A stretch of 64,000 bases of DNA from the NCBI RefSeq assembly GCF_002327185.1, contig NZ_CP018624.1, positions 2,304,660 to 2,368,659 of the forward strand, in the 5' to 3' direction. This document shows positions 35,590 through 45,399 of the stretch, piece after piece. Both the position numbers and the translations under genes were made by a program. The stretch is from Clostridium chauvoei. GTDB taxonomy: Bacteria > Bacillota > Clostridia > Clostridiales > Clostridiaceae. A model generated the notes under the pieces. That model saw only the letters and a list, made by a program, of their open reading frames with translations. It was not told where the DNA came from and made no database searches. Positions within the stretch are counted from its first letter, which is position 1; each line of letters opens with the position of its first letter.

Positions 35590-36762
35590 TTATTCAAAAG
35601 TTCCTTTAACTATAGCTTCTCCATTATCGACCATTACTCTACCTTTAGCAATTACCTTATCTATATTTAAAGTATCCTCTTCTACTAAAACTAAATCTGC
35701 ATCTTTACCTTCTTCAATAGTTCCTTTATTATGCAATTTTAATACTTTTGCTACATTTGAAGTTATAACCTTTATAGCATCTTCTATTTTTAAATTATAT
35801 ATTTTTATACTTTCTTTAACTTCTCCATATAAGGTTGATACTTTACATATTCCAAGTCCAGCTAAATGTCCATGCTCATCAAAAACTGGCATACTTCCGT
35901 TTCCATCAGATGAAAATGTTATATGTTCAATATCTATACCTTTATCTACTAATTCCTTTAGCCCTTCACTAGCTCTTAATTCTTCTGGTTCTAAGAATCT
36001 TGGATCAGAACTTGTAGTTAAATCAATAAATCCACCCTTCTTTACATATTCCTCTCCAACTTTAAATAATTTTTTACTTCTATTTATATGAGTTGGCAAC
36101 AATTGCGTTGGTGGTATTTCTGTTTCTTCAATTAATGAAAATAGGTAATCTAATTTTCTTGCTCCATCTCCTAAGTGAACATTAACTATTCCTGCTTTTC
36201 CTGATAACAATCCTCCAACTCTTGCTTGTGCAACTGTGTTTACAAATTCATTAAAAGTTGCTTGTGAACTTCTATTGTCTGATAATGCAACTTCTCCTAC
36301 ACCTATAACTTTATCAACCATCATTAAATCTCCTTTGATGCTTTCAGTTATAGTTTTAACTGGAATTTCATAAGAACCTGTATAACAAAAAGTTGTTATA
36401 CCTTCTTCTTCTAAAGCTTTTGCTTTAGCAATTAAGCTCCTCATATTTCTGCATACTCCATCAGTTCCAATGCATCCAACTACAGTAGTTATTCCTGCTT
36501 TGGTTAGTTCCGTAAGTGGTATTTCTGGTGTTCTTGTTTTAAATCCACCTTCGCCTCCTCCACCTAATATATGAACATGACAATCTATAAATCCTGGAAA
36601 AAGAATCTTATTTTTTCCATCTATAATATTTATAGTTATAAAGTTTTCTGGTATTTGTATATTATCAAATACCCCCTCTATTTTGTCTCCACAAATAACT
36701 ACATCTTTAATTCCTTTATATTCTGGAGAATATACTTTAACTCCTTTTATTATTGTTATCAC
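35590..36762 (-). CDS. iadA: Isoaspartyl dipeptidase (beta-aspartyl peptidase)
   Basis: Hydrolyses beta-aspartyl dipeptides that arise from protein damage. The 390-residue amidohydrolase has the metal site PGFIDCHVHILGGGGEGGF (about 57-75), then TRTPE, the tyrosine-bearing FCYTGSYE, HLGDG and THINRSK histidines, and the catalytic Asp in SSDGNGSMPVFD. The start is a GTG preceded by AGGATG; no ATG is better placed. It begins 18 bp after the stop of the TPR gene and is likely in the same transcript. Confidence 0.93.
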   Translation of the reverse strand: MITIIKGVKVYSPEYKGIKDVVICGDKIEGVFDNIQIPENFITINIIDGKNKILFPGFIDCHVHILGGGGEGGFKTRTPEIPLTELTKAGITTVVGCIGTDGVCRNMRSLIAKAKALEEEGITTFCYTGSYEIPVKTITESIKGDLMMVDKVIGVGEVALSDNRSSQATFNEFVNTVAQARVGGLLSGKAGIVNVHLGDGARKLDYLFSLIEETEIPPTQLLPTHINRSKKLFKVGEEYVKKGGFIDLTTSSDPRFLEPEELRASEGLKELVDKGIDIEHITFSSDGNGSMPVFDEHGHLAGLGICKVSTLYGEVKESIKIYNLKIEDAIKVITSNVAKVLKLHNKGTIEEGKDADLVLVEEDTLNIDKVIAKGRVMVDNGEAIVKGTFE

Positions 36763-36779
36763 AAAATCACATCCTATAA

Positions 36780-37921
36780 CTAATTTTTGAGGATAGAATC
36801 TATATTAGTATTGTTATATATTGATCCTGGATAATTATAAACAAGCTTATTTGCATACTTTTTACTTTTCTCTTTATCTTTATCTTTATTTAATAATGCT
36901 AATTTATAATAAACCTCTTCTGTATAGTTCCCCTTTTCATAGAGACTTATATATTCTTCGAAATTTTTTATAGCATTATCTGTATCACCTAACTTTTCAT
37001 TAGCTGAAGCTAAGAAAAATAATATATCATCATTTAAATCGCTTTTACTTGAATATTTAACTGCTTTATCTAGTAATTCTTTAGAACCTAAATAATCACC
37101 TTGTTTAAATTTTGCTGTAGCATTTCCATAATACTCTTGAACCTCTGCAAGTGTTAATGGTGTTTCTTGTATTTTTTCAGCCTTAGGTTCTTCTTTAATC
37201 TCTTCTATCTTATCTTCTTTTTATTTTGTGCTAACTCTTCATTATTTTGTGTTTCTTTTTTCTCTGTATTTTCTTTATCTTGTAATTGTGTATTTTCTGA
37301 TAAGGTTTCATTATTTTGAGGTTCTTTTCTTATAACTTTTAACCCAATAAAACCTATAAATATTACTACCGCAATACTTATTACTATTGGTACTATATAC
37401 TTCGGTTTTTTATCTTGATTATATATTTCTAATTCTTTTAAAATACTTGCACTAGTTTTATCATGTCTGTCTATTGAAATAGCTTTATTTAAGTATTCTC
37501 TACACTTTTCTATCTCACCTTTTTTTAAATAGCATATAGCTAAAGTATTATTTATTTGTATTGAATTAAAATCACTTTCTAAACATAACATTAATAATTC
37601 TATTGCTTTATCTATATATAATGCCTTAATTTGTTTTTGTGCTTCCTTAAATAATTGTACTCTTTCTTCATCCTCTTGTGAGTCTTTTATATATGACTCT
37701 GCCATAAAATCTGCATTACAAGCTTTATTTATCTTCCATATAGCTATTGCTTCTTTTAAATTTCCTCTTATGTAAAAAATTAATCCTTTTAGGTTTAATA
37801 GATCTGAATTTTTCAAATCCTTTGCTATACCTATTTCACAATATTTTAATGCTTTTTCTAATTCACCATTATTATATGAGGCTAATGCCTTTTCATAATC
37901 TTTCCTAATTTCATTTCTCAT
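36780..37921 (-). pseudogene. TPR membrane protein gene with a one-base frameshift
   Basis: The 5' frame (37205-37921, 238 residues) has TPR-like repeats (ALASYNNGELEKALKYCEIG, KKGEIEKCREYLNKAISID) and a membrane helix (about 176-194). It stops at NKKKIR. The next frame runs on without a break to a TAG at 36780. It encodes about 140 residues with two more TPR-like units (KQGDYLGSKELLDKAVKYSS and later KLGDTDNAIKNFEEYI). Adding one A to the A5 run at 37218-37222 joins them as NKKEDKIEEIKEE. The result would be a protein of about 380 residues with cytosolic and extracytoplasmic TPRs. Confidence 0.75.
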
Positions 37922-37939
37922 AACTCTTACCTCGATTAT

Positions 37940-38461
37940 TTATATATAAAATATTAATCCTAATATTGCTGCTAAAACAATAACTAATATTGGATGTACT
38001 TTTTTTGAAATTAACACCCCTCCTATTATCGTAGTAATTATCAAGCTCTTTAAATCTAAATAGGATTCTTTTGCTAATCTTAAAAATGCTGATATAATCA
38101 ACGCTATTAAAACTGGCCTCATTCCTAATAAAGCTGATTTGACTATAATAGAATTTTTAAATGTAGTTAACGCTTTACTAGCTATAGATACTAAAATAAA
38201 TGATGTTAATACAACTCCTAAAGTAGCTGCTATACTGCCTATTACTCCGGACACTTTATATCCAACAAATGTTGCTGAATTTATAGCTACTGGTCCTGGA
38301 GTCATTTGAGATATCCCTATTATATCCATAAATTCATTCATATTAAGCCAATTGTTATTAGTTACTATCTCCCTTTCTATAAAAGGTAACATAGCATATC
38401 CTCCACCAAAACTAAAGGCTCCTATTTTTAAGAATGCGAAAAATAACTTAAGTAATAGCAT
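37940..38461 (-). CDS. Chromate transporter half-protein (ChrA family), second of a pair
   Basis: A 173-residue membrane protein, one half of the ChrA (CHR) duplicated fold: KIGAFSFGGGYAMLPFIERE, then TPGPVAINSATFVGYKVSG and several hydrophobic helices. Short CHR proteins work as heterodimeric pairs. Its ATG begins directly after the stop of the partner gene, so translation is coupled. In clostridia these may export chromate or another oxyanion; no metal-resistance genes are nearby. Confidence 0.88.
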   Translation of the reverse strand: MLLLKLFFAFLKIGAFSFGGGYAMLPFIEREIVTNNNWLNMNEFMDIIGISQMTPGPVAINSATFVGYKVSGVIGSIAATLGVVLTSFILVSIASKALTTFKNSIIVKSALLGMRPVLIALIISAFLRLAKESYLDLKSLIITTIIGGVLISKKVHPILVIVLAAILGLIFYI

Positions 38462-38998
38462 CTATTCCACCTTCTTTCTTAAAAATATTATTCCGTATAT
38501 TGCTGAAGCTAATATTACTATTATTGGATGTAAATTAAATACTTCTAGTGCTACCAATGCTACAATTATAGTTATTATTGTTCTTTTATTTTTTTCAAGA
38601 CCTTTACTAAGGCTTATAGCTCCAATTAGAACTAGCATCGGTACTGCTGCCGTGATTCCTTTAAAAGCTGCATTTACATAATAATTATTTCTAAATTGCA
38701 TAAAAAATGATGCTATTACTAAAATAATCATAAATGATGGTAATACTACTGCTAATAATGCCATTAAAGCTCCTAAAAACCCACCTATTTTATATCCTAA
38801 AAATATAGAACAATTTACAGCTAATGCTCCTGGAAAGCTTTGTGCGACTACTAATATATCCATAAACTCTTCCTTGGATAACCAAGCCTTTTTATTAACA
38901 ACTTCCGCTTCTATAAGTGGAATCATTGCATATCCTCCACCAAATGTAAAGGCACCTATTTTAAAAAATGATATGAACATTTCTATTACTTTTTGCAT
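38462..38998 (-). CDS. Chromate transporter half-protein (ChrA family), first of a pair
   Basis: A 178-residue homologue of its neighbour (KIGAFTFGGGYAMIPLIEAE, SFPGALAVNCSIFLGYKIGG), with the conserved FGGG and PG-A-N motifs. The motif GAL replaces the partner's GPV. Both halves together give the full 10-12 helix transporter. It is the first gene of the pair, and the TPR gene follows the second, 19 bp downstream. Confidence 0.88.
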   Translation of the reverse strand: MQKVIEMFISFFKIGAFTFGGGYAMIPLIEAEVVNKKAWLSKEEFMDILVVAQSFPGALAVNCSIFLGYKIGGFLGALMALLAVVLPSFMIILVIASFFMQFRNNYYVNAAFKGITAAVPMLVLIGAISLSKGLEKNKRTIITIIVALVALEVFNLHPIIVILASAIYGIIFLRKKVE

Positions 38999-39061
38999 AT
39001 TATCACCTCTACTTTATAATTTATCTTATAATATATTAATCTTATCATATTGATAAAAAAA

Positions 39062-39091
39062 AATCCCTCCGTATTAAAATACAGAGAGATT
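39062..39091 (-). terminator. Terminator of ptsI
   Basis: A 14-bp stem with two T-G pairs (minus strand AATCTCTCTGTATT / AATACGGAGGGATT) and a T-run exit. Confidence 0.85.
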
Positions 39092-39105
39092 TATATTTTT
39101 AATTA

Positions 39106-40722
39106 TTATTGTTCTAAAATTATTTTCTTAGCTGTTAATATTGATGTTGCACTCATTGAGAACTCATCTAAACCATATTCAACTAATGTTGGAATAGCAG
39201 CTTCATCTCCTGCCATTTCTCCACACATTCCTACCCATTTACCATGCTTATGAGCACCATCGATAGTCATTTTTATTAGTCTTAATACAGCTGGGTGCAT
39301 TGGATTGTAAAGGTATGATACCTTTTCACTCATTCTGTCTGCAGCTAATGTATATTGTATTAAATCATTTGTTCCTATTGAGAAGAAATCTACATGCTTC
39401 GCTAATTCATCTGCATAAACTGCGGCAGCTGGAATTTCTACCATTATACCCCATTGGATATTTTCTGAGTATTCTTTTCCTTCTACTTTTAATTCTGCTT
39501 TACATTCTTCAACGAATTCTTTAGCTTGCATAAATTCTTCTAATCCTGAAATCATAGGGAACATTACTGCAAGATTTCCATAAACAGAAGCTCTTAATAA
39601 AGCTCTTATTTGAACTCTAAATATGTCTTTTCTGTCTAAACATAATCTTATAGCTCTATATCCTAAAAATGGATTCATTTCTTGTGGTAATGGTAAGTAA
39701 GGAAGAGTCTTATCTCCACCGATATCTAAAGTTCTTATAACTACTTGTTTACCTTTCATTATTTCTAAAACTTTTTTATATGATTCGAATTGTTCTTCTT
39801 CTGTTGGAGCTACATCTCTGTCCATATATAGGAATTCAGTTCTGAATAAACCAACTCCATCTCCACCATTTGCAATTACTGCTTCTGCATCTTCTGGTGA
39901 ACCTATGTTACCACAAACTTCTACTCTCTTACCTGATTTAGTAACAGTTTTAACATCTATTAATTTTTTTAATTCTTCTTGTTCTGCTAAGAATTTTTCT
40001 CTTTTAGCTGTGTATTCATCTATAACTGATTGTTCTGGATTTATTATACATACTCCTTCGATACCATCTACAATAACGAAATCTCCGTTTTTAACTGAAG
40101 TTGTTATATCCTTTAATCCAACTATTGCAGGAATTTCTAAAGTTCTAGCCATAATAGCTGAATGTGATGTTCTTCCTCCAATATTAGTTAAAAATCCTGT
40201 AACTTTACTTCTATCTAATTGTGCTGTATCTGATGGTGTTAAGTCATGAGCAACAACTATAGTATTTGGTTCTGTAACTGCAAAAGCATCTCCGCCTTTT
40301 CCTGCTAAGTTTGCAATTATTCTCTTTGAAACGTCTTTTATATCAGCTGCTCTTTCTCTCATATATTCATTTTCCATAGATTCAAATATCATAACAAATG
40401 TATTTGTTACGTTTTCAACAGCCTTTAAAGCATTTATACTATTTGATTCTATTTCAAGTAACATTCCACCTGTAAATTCTGGATCATCTAATAAAGTTAG
40501 GTGAGCTTCGAAAACTTGTGCTTCATGCTCTCCTATTTCAGCTAAGGCCTTGTCTCTAATAACTGTTAATTGAGTTTTTGCTTTATCTAAAGCGCTTTGT
40601 AAAACTTCTTTTTCTGCAGCTACGTCTGAAACCTTTGCATCTGTTATTACTATTTCTTCATGTTCTTGTAAAAATACTTTTCCTATTGCATAGCCTTTTG
40701 AAGCCGCTATACCCTTTTTCAT
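39106..40722 (-). CDS. ptsI: PEP-protein phosphotransferase (enzyme I of the PTS)
   Basis: Transfers phosphate from phosphoenolpyruvate to HPr, the first step of all PTS sugar uptake. The 538-residue protein has the N-terminal HPr-binding domain, the phospho-His loop GGRTSHSAIMARTLEIPAIVG (about 183-203), and a C-terminal PEP-binding barrel with TEFLYMDRD, FSIGTNDLIQYT and VGMCGEMAGDE. Ribosome binding site AAGGAGGA sits 9 nt before the ATG of MKKGIA; an in-frame TTG two codons earlier is not needed. ptsH is not adjacent, as usual in clostridia. Confidence 0.98.
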   Translation of the reverse strand: MKKGIAASKGYAIGKVFLQEHEEIVITDAKVSDVAAEKEVLQSALDKAKTQLTVIRDKALAEIGEHEAQVFEAHLTLLDDPEFTGGMLLEIESNSINALKAVENVTNTFVMIFESMENEYMRERAADIKDVSKRIIANLAGKGGDAFAVTEPNTIVVAHDLTPSDTAQLDRSKVTGFLTNIGGRTSHSAIMARTLEIPAIVGLKDITTSVKNGDFVIVDGIEGVCIINPEQSVIDEYTAKREKFLAEQEELKKLIDVKTVTKSGKRVEVCGNIGSPEDAEAVIANGGDGVGLFRTEFLYMDRDVAPTEEEQFESYKKVLEIMKGKQVVIRTLDIGGDKTLPYLPLPQEMNPFLGYRAIRLCLDRKDIFRVQIRALLRASVYGNLAVMFPMISGLEEFMQAKEFVEECKAELKVEGKEYSENIQWGIMVEIPAAAVYADELAKHVDFFSIGTNDLIQYTLAADRMSEKVSYLYNPMHPAVLRLIKMTIDGAHKHGKWVGMCGEMAGDEAAIPTLVEYGLDEFSMSATSILTAKKIILEQ

Positions 40723-40808
40723 CTCCAAAATTCCTCCTTAAAATAATTACTATATATTATTAACATATAGAAATTTTAACCTACTTTAATTATTCTGACT
40801 ACTTTTGT

Positions 40809-40836
40809 ATTATACCATATTTTTTTAATATGTTAA
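40809..40836 (-). promoter_or_regulatory. Likely sigma-A promoter of ptsI
   Basis: The minus strand has TTAACA (40831-40836), a 16-bp spacer and TATAAT (40809-40814), about 87 bp before the ptsI start. The rest of the 357-bp gap between ptsI and the 41080 gene is A/T-rich without other recognisable sites. Confidence 0.45.
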
Positions 40837-41079
40837 GAAATTATCGTCATTTTTTACAGGGTTTTTTAGTAATTTTATCAATTTGGAGTATTTTTTACTC
40901 GTTTTTTATCATTTGACAAACGATTTCCATTGAATTTTTTACATTTTCTCTTAATAGCTATCTTATTATATTTTTGTGATATTTTACAAAATTTTATTTT
41001 TTCTAGTTTATTCATTTATTTATATTAATTAATATTATATACTAAAGAAAATAAATTATTTATTATGGAGGTACACTAT

Positions 41080-41379
41080 ATGCTAATTAAATGTATAAAT
41101 AATTCTCTTTGTACTACTCTTACTTTAAATAAAGAATATCCTGTTATAGAAGAGGGTCCTAACTATTATGTAATAATCGATGATGTACTTGATGAAATTA
41201 CAACAAAAAAAGAACGTTTTGTTGTTGTAGAAGATAATGATTTATCTAAGAAAGCTAAAGCTACAATTAATGAATTAAACTACCAGCTAGATAATAACTT
41301 CCCTGATATAAAAGATTTTAAAACTAGAAAAAACTCTAAAGGTGAAATTAAAGAAATCGTAATTAAATTTAAATATTAA
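41080..41379 (+). CDS. Small conserved-type protein, 99 residues
   Basis: A plus-strand gene starting MLIKCINN with GGAGG 7 nt upstream; a longer in-frame start five codons earlier lacks spacing. The first 45 residues (CINNSLCTTLTLNKEYPVIEEG, then YYVIIDDVLDEITTKKERFVVV) form a compact beta domain like that of many short phage and clostridial proteins in which L-T-x-x-K-x-Y is followed by Y-x-I-I-D-D. The C-terminal part is charged and helical. No function can be assigned. Confidence 0.6.
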   Translation: MLIKCINNSLCTTLTLNKEYPVIEEGPNYYVIIDDVLDEITTKKERFVVVEDNDLSKKAKATINELNYQLDNNFPDIKDFKTRKNSKGEIKEIVIKFKY

Positions 41380-41393
41380 TTTTTACATTTATA

Positions 41394-41438
41394 AAAAGTA
41401 TGCCCTAAATATTATTTTAATATTTAAGACATACTTTT
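41394..41438. terminator. Terminator between the 99-residue ORF and nrdB
   Basis: The outer stem AAAAGTATG / CATACTTTT and inner AAATATT / AATATTT form one long hairpin between convergent genes. Confidence 0.75.
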
Positions 41439-41443
41439 CCTTT

Positions 41444-42478
41444 TTATAAATCATCTATTAATGCCCCTGCTTTTGAGTATGCTGTTGATTTAGCTTCGAA
41501 AAAGTCTGTTTTAACTGAATTTGCATCAGCTAAAATATCAACCCACATTGCTGGATTATCATTATATCCTTCGTATATTTCATCTAATCCTATAGCTTTC
41601 ATTCTTAGATTTCCTAGATACTTTATATAATCATTTATAAGAGTTTTATTTAATCCTTGTATATTATCTCCTATAACATAATATCCCCACGCAATTTCAT
41701 GTTCTACTCCAGTTTTCATCATTTCTGCCAATTCGCATTTAATACTATCTGTAAATATCTCTGGTTCTTCTTGTTGTAATTCTTTTAATATATTTCTAAA
41801 TAGCCATAAATGTGTGTTTTCATCTCTATTTATATATCTTATTTCTTGAGCTGATCCAGGCATTCTTCCATTTCTCTCTAAATTATAGAAAAACATAAAT
41901 CCTGAATAAAAATAAATACCTTCTAAAATGTAATTTGCCATTATTACTTTTAATAAATTTATTTTTGTTGGATTCTCCAAGAAATCATTATATAAATCCC
42001 CAATAAATTTATTTCTCTCTAATAAGATTTTATCATCTTTCCATTGATATAAAATTTCATTTCTTTTTTCTGGTGAACATATTGTATCTAGCATATAACT
42101 ATAACTTTGTGAATGTACAGCTTCTTGGAAAGCTTGTATTGTTAAACAAAGATTAACTTCACTTGCAGTTATATAATTATTTATATTGGATAAATTTGCT
42201 GTTTGTATAGAATCTAAAAATATTAAAAATGATAAAATTTTATCATATGCAGTTCGTTCATTTGTTGTAAGCTTATTATAATCTTTTAAATCCTGTGCTA
42301 AATTTATTTCTTCTGGTATCCAAAAATTATTCATAGCTTGCCTATACCAATCTGATACCCATGAATATTTCATATTGTTAAAATCATTTAGATTAGTCGT
42401 ATTACCATTTATTATTCTCTTCTTTGAGACTTCTATATCTCCTAACTCATTAAAAAGAGGTTTTTTATTTATTGACAT
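41444..42478 (-). CDS. nrdB: Class I ribonucleotide reductase, beta subunit
   Basis: Supplies the tyrosyl radical and dimetal site for aerobic deoxyribonucleotide synthesis. In the 344-residue ferritin-like protein the metal ligands can be read: Asp in LDSIQTANLSN, Glu and His in FQEAVHSQSYSYML (which also has the likely radical Tyr), Glu in LEGIYFYSGF, and Glu/His in RDENTHL. It ends close to a terminator and lies 30 bp after nrdA in a two-gene operon. Confidence 0.96.
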   Translation of the reverse strand: MSINKKPLFNELGDIEVSKKRIINGNTTNLNDFNNMKYSWVSDWYRQAMNNFWIPEEINLAQDLKDYNKLTTNERTAYDKILSFLIFLDSIQTANLSNINNYITASEVNLCLTIQAFQEAVHSQSYSYMLDTICSPEKRNEILYQWKDDKILLERNKFIGDLYNDFLENPTKINLLKVIMANYILEGIYFYSGFMFFYNLERNGRMPGSAQEIRYINRDENTHLWLFRNILKELQQEEPEIFTDSIKCELAEMMKTGVEHEIAWGYYVIGDNIQGLNKTLINDYIKYLGNLRMKAIGLDEIYEGYNDNPAMWVDILADANSVKTDFFEAKSTAYSKAGALIDDL

Positions 42479-42508
42479 TTGTCTCCTCCTATTATTTATA
42501 TCACGGTA

Positions 42509-44740
42509 TTATGCTGAACAACTTTCACAATCACTTACTGATAATGATTTTGAACGAACATAATAGATTGATTTTACTCCTGATTTACAAGCTTCTATAT
42601 AAAGATTCATTATTTGTCTCATAGTATAATCTGTTGTTATATATAGATTAAAAGACTGACCTTGATCTATATGCCTTTGTCTTACTCCATTTACTTTTAC
42701 ACACCAGTTTTGATCTAAATTATACGCTGAATTATAATACCAATAATTATCTTCATTTAAGTTTGGTGCTGTTTTAGGAATTATACTTCCTTTTTTTTCT
42801 TCTAACCAGAATCTAGCCATAACAGGATCAATTCCTTCTGAAGTTCCCGCTATAGTTGCTGTTGATCCATTTGGTGCTACAGCCATAAGATATCCATTTC
42901 TAATTCCATATACACTTATTTTTTCTCTTAGCTTTTTCCATTCTAAAGAATCATATCCTCTAAGTAAAAAGTATTCCCCTGTTTGCCAATCCGAATCTTT
43001 AAAACAACTATAAGTTCCCTTTTCTTTAGCTATGTTCATACTAGCTTTTATAGCATGATAATTTATTCTTTCATAAACTCTATCTACAAATTCCATATGT
43101 TTTTCATCAGTCCAGTGTATAAAATTATTAGCTAGCATATGATGATAACCACTAGTCCCAAGTCCTATAGCTCTATACTTTTTATTTGTTATTTCTGCAA
43201 ATGGAACTGAGTAATAATTTAAATCTATTACATTATCCATAGCTCTTATTTGAGTTTCTACAACATATCCTAGTTCATCATCATTATTAACATCTACATT
43301 ACCTAATACTACTGAAGAAAGATTGCATACAACAAAATCTCCTGCTTTAACCTTTTCTATTACTATAGTATCTCCGTTCTCATCTGTTATATTTGATTTT
43401 TGAATCTCCATAGGACTCATATTTTGCATTATTTCAGTACATAAATTAGATGAATAAATAATTCCTTGATGTTTATTAGGATTCATTTTATTAACTGTAT
43501 CTCTATAAAAAGCAAATGGTGTTCCTGTTTCTGCTGCGCTTTTTATTATAAGTCTAACTATATCTTTAACTGACATAACCCTCTTGGGTATTCTTTCATC
43601 TTCAACACATTCAAAGTATTTTTGTTCCCACTCTTCACCATAAAAGTCTTCTAATGAATATCCTTTTACTAATCTAATTTCATGTGGACACATCATATAC
43701 CAATTAGCGTCTATATCTTTCTCTGCAAGTTTCCAAAATAAATCTGGATAACATAGCCCTGGGAAAATATCATGAGCTTTTTTTCTATCATCTCCATTAT
43801 TAGTTTTCAATTGTAGAAATTCTGGTATATCTTTATGCCATGCATCTAACCATACAGCTACTGACCCATTTCTAACCCCTAACTGATCAACTGCTATAGC
43901 TGTATCATTAAATAATTTAATCCATGGAATTACCCCACCTGAAGCCCCTTTAAACCCTCTAATTGGTGAATCCAAAGCTCTAACTTTACCTAAATAGATC
44001 CCCATTCCACCACCAAACTTTGAAACTTCTGCAAAGTTATCTAAAGATTTATAAATCCCTTTTAAACTATCATCAACTATATCTATAAAGCATGAACTTA
44101 ATTGGTAGAAAGGTTTTCTTGCATTTGACATTGTTGGTGTTGCCATCGTTGCCTTTAATGAACTTAGTACATCATAAAATCTTTTTGCCCACTCTACTCT
44201 TTTAGTTTTTTCTTCTGGAATTGCTAAATGCATAGCTATTCCCATAAACATTTGTTGTGGTAGCTCTAAAATATTTCTATTAAAATCTTGTATTAGATAT
44301 CTTTTTGCTAAAAGATTTATTCCACTGTATGTAAAAAGAAAATCTCTTTCAGGTTTAATTTCTTTTTCTAGTTCTAATATATCTTCTTTACTATAATTTT
44401 CTAGTATATATTTACCATATAGCCCTTTATGAGTTAATTTAACTATAAAATTATATAAATCATTATAAGGATTTTCATCGTTATTTAAATTCCTATTTTT
44501 TTTAACTTCATCATATAGTTTATAAACATATATTTTTGATGCTACATACTGCCACTTAGGCTCCATATCCGTAGTTAATTCTAATGCTACTTGAATTAAA
44601 GAATCTCTTATTTCATCTTCACTCATATTAGGTCTAATTATATGTTTTAATGAATCCATTAACTTCTCTTTATTGTAAAGCCCCTCTTTATCATCTATTC
44701 CACTTATTGCTAACTCGCAAACTTTTAATAAATAACTCAC
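42509..44740 (-). CDS. nrdA: Class I ribonucleotide reductase, alpha subunit
   Basis: The catalytic subunit that reduces ribonucleoside diphosphates. Core motifs visible include TPTMSNARKPFYQLSSCF (redox Cys), GGGMGIYLGKVRA, SSNLCTEIMQN (thiyl Cys and Glu), MAVAPNGSTATIAGTSEGID and a C-terminal CESC redox pair. The N-terminus moves straight into the reductase helical domain, with no room for an ATP-cone, so dATP feedback through that domain should be absent. The start chosen is the GTG of VSYLLKV after GGGGGG; an earlier in-frame GTG lies 5' of this site. Two NrdR-like boxes lie just upstream. Confidence 0.96.
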   Translation of the reverse strand: MSYLLKVCELAISGIDDKEGLYNKEKLMDSLKHIIRPNMSEDEIRDSLIQVALELTTDMEPKWQYVASKIYVYKLYDEVKKNRNLNNDENPYNDLYNFIVKLTHKGLYGKYILENYSKEDILELEKEIKPERDFLFTYSGINLLAKRYLIQDFNRNILELPQQMFMGIAMHLAIPEEKTKRVEWAKRFYDVLSSLKATMATPTMSNARKPFYQLSSCFIDIVDDSLKGIYKSLDNFAEVSKFGGGMGIYLGKVRALDSPIRGFKGASGGVIPWIKLFNDTAIAVDQLGVRNGSVAVWLDAWHKDIPEFLQLKTNNGDDRKKAHDIFPGLCYPDLFWKLAEKDIDANWYMMCPHEIRLVKGYSLEDFYGEEWEQKYFECVEDERIPKRVMSVKDIVRLIIKSAAETGTPFAFYRDTVNKMNPNKHQGIIYSSNLCTEIMQNMSPMEIQKSNITDENGDTIVIEKVKAGDFVVCNLSSVVLGNVDVNNDDELGYVVETQIRAMDNVIDLNYYSVPFAEITNKKYRAIGLGTSGYHHMLANNFIHWTDEKHMEFVDRVYERINYHAIKASMNIAKEKGTYSCFKDSDWQTGEYFLLRGYDSLEWKKLREKISVYGIRNGYLMAVAPNGSTATIAGTSEGIDPVMARFWLEEKKGSIIPKTAPNLNEDNYWYYNSAYNLDQNWCVKVNGVRQRHIDQGQSFNLYITTDYTMRQIMNLYIEACKSGVKSIYYVRSKSLSVSDCESCSA

Positions 44741-44751
44741 CAAATCCCCCC

Positions 44752-44806
44752 GCACTATATATAGTATATATTTTCAGTTCTACCCCTACGTAGCACAATA
44801 TATAGT
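44752..44806 (-). promoter_or_regulatory. Paired NrdR-box-like sites upstream of nrdAB
   Basis: On the plus strand GCACTATATATAGT (44752-44765) and GCACAATATATAGT (44793-44806) lie in direct orientation 41 bp apart centre to centre, close to four helical turns. Both resemble the NrdR consensus ACACWATATATWGTGT. NrdR is the ATP/dATP-sensing repressor of ribonucleotide reductase genes. The proximal box ends directly beside the nrdA ribosome binding site, so bound repressor would block transcription. Confidence 0.7.
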
Positions 44807-44862
44807 CATTATAGTTTCTATTTTTTTCTTTGTAAAATTAGAAAAAGACTTAAAAACAAAGA

Positions 44863-44897
44863 AAAAAAGGAGTTATTTATATAGAAACTCCTTTTTT
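44863..44897 (-). terminator. Terminator of the ArsC/Spx-like gene
   Basis: A 12-bp stem, AAAAAAGGAGTT / AACTCCTTTTTT, with an 11-nt loop. Confidence 0.82.
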
Positions 44898-44950
44898 CTT
44901 AATGTATCAATAGTTTTTATCCTTTGACTTTTAATCTTTTTTAATATTTG

Positions 44951-45301
44951 TTATTTTATTGCGTTAGTCCAATCTTCTTCTTTAAATCCTACCAATACTT
45001 TATTATCATTTATTAGTATAGGTCTTTTAACTAACATACCATCTGATGCTAATATATCTAGAAGCTCATCTTGTTCTAATACTCTAACTTTATCTTTTAA
45101 TCCCATTTCTCTATATAACTTTCCACTAGTATTAAAGAACTTATTAATTGGTAATCCACTTTTTTCAATCCATAATTTTAATTCTTCTTTTGTTGGATTA
45201 CTTTCAACAATATCTCTATCTATAAATTCTATATTATTTTCAATTAAAAATTTCTTTGCCTTCTTACATGTTGTACATTTTGGATACTCAATAAATATCA
45301 T
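44951..45301 (-). CDS. ArsC/Spx-family thioredoxin-fold protein
   Basis: A 116-residue protein with the thioredoxin-like CxxC motif (YPKCTTCKKAKKFLIENNIE). It also has RDIVESNPTKEELKLWIEKS, FNTSGKLYREMGLKD and the conserved VKRPILIND proline loop. This is the arsenate reductase / YffB / Spx group. Both Cys residues are kept. The lack of an ars operon nearby favours a general thiol-redox or regulatory role over arsenate resistance. It is monocistronic. Confidence 0.88.
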   Translation of the reverse strand: MIFIEYPKCTTCKKAKKFLIENNIEFIDRDIVESNPTKEELKLWIEKSGLPINKFFNTSGKLYREMGLKDKVRVLEQDELLDILASDGMLVKRPILINDNKVLVGFKEEDWTNAIK

Positions 45302-45399
45302 AATAAACCCTCTCTTTCTGTAATTATTATTAATTAATATTTATTATAACATTTATTTTATCTGTTTTCAAAATTAACATATTAAAATTTTATATATTA

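Noticed and set aside
44951-45301. Arsenic resistance operon
   Set aside because: The gene has the ArsC/Spx fold, but no arsB, arsR or acr3 gene is adjacent.
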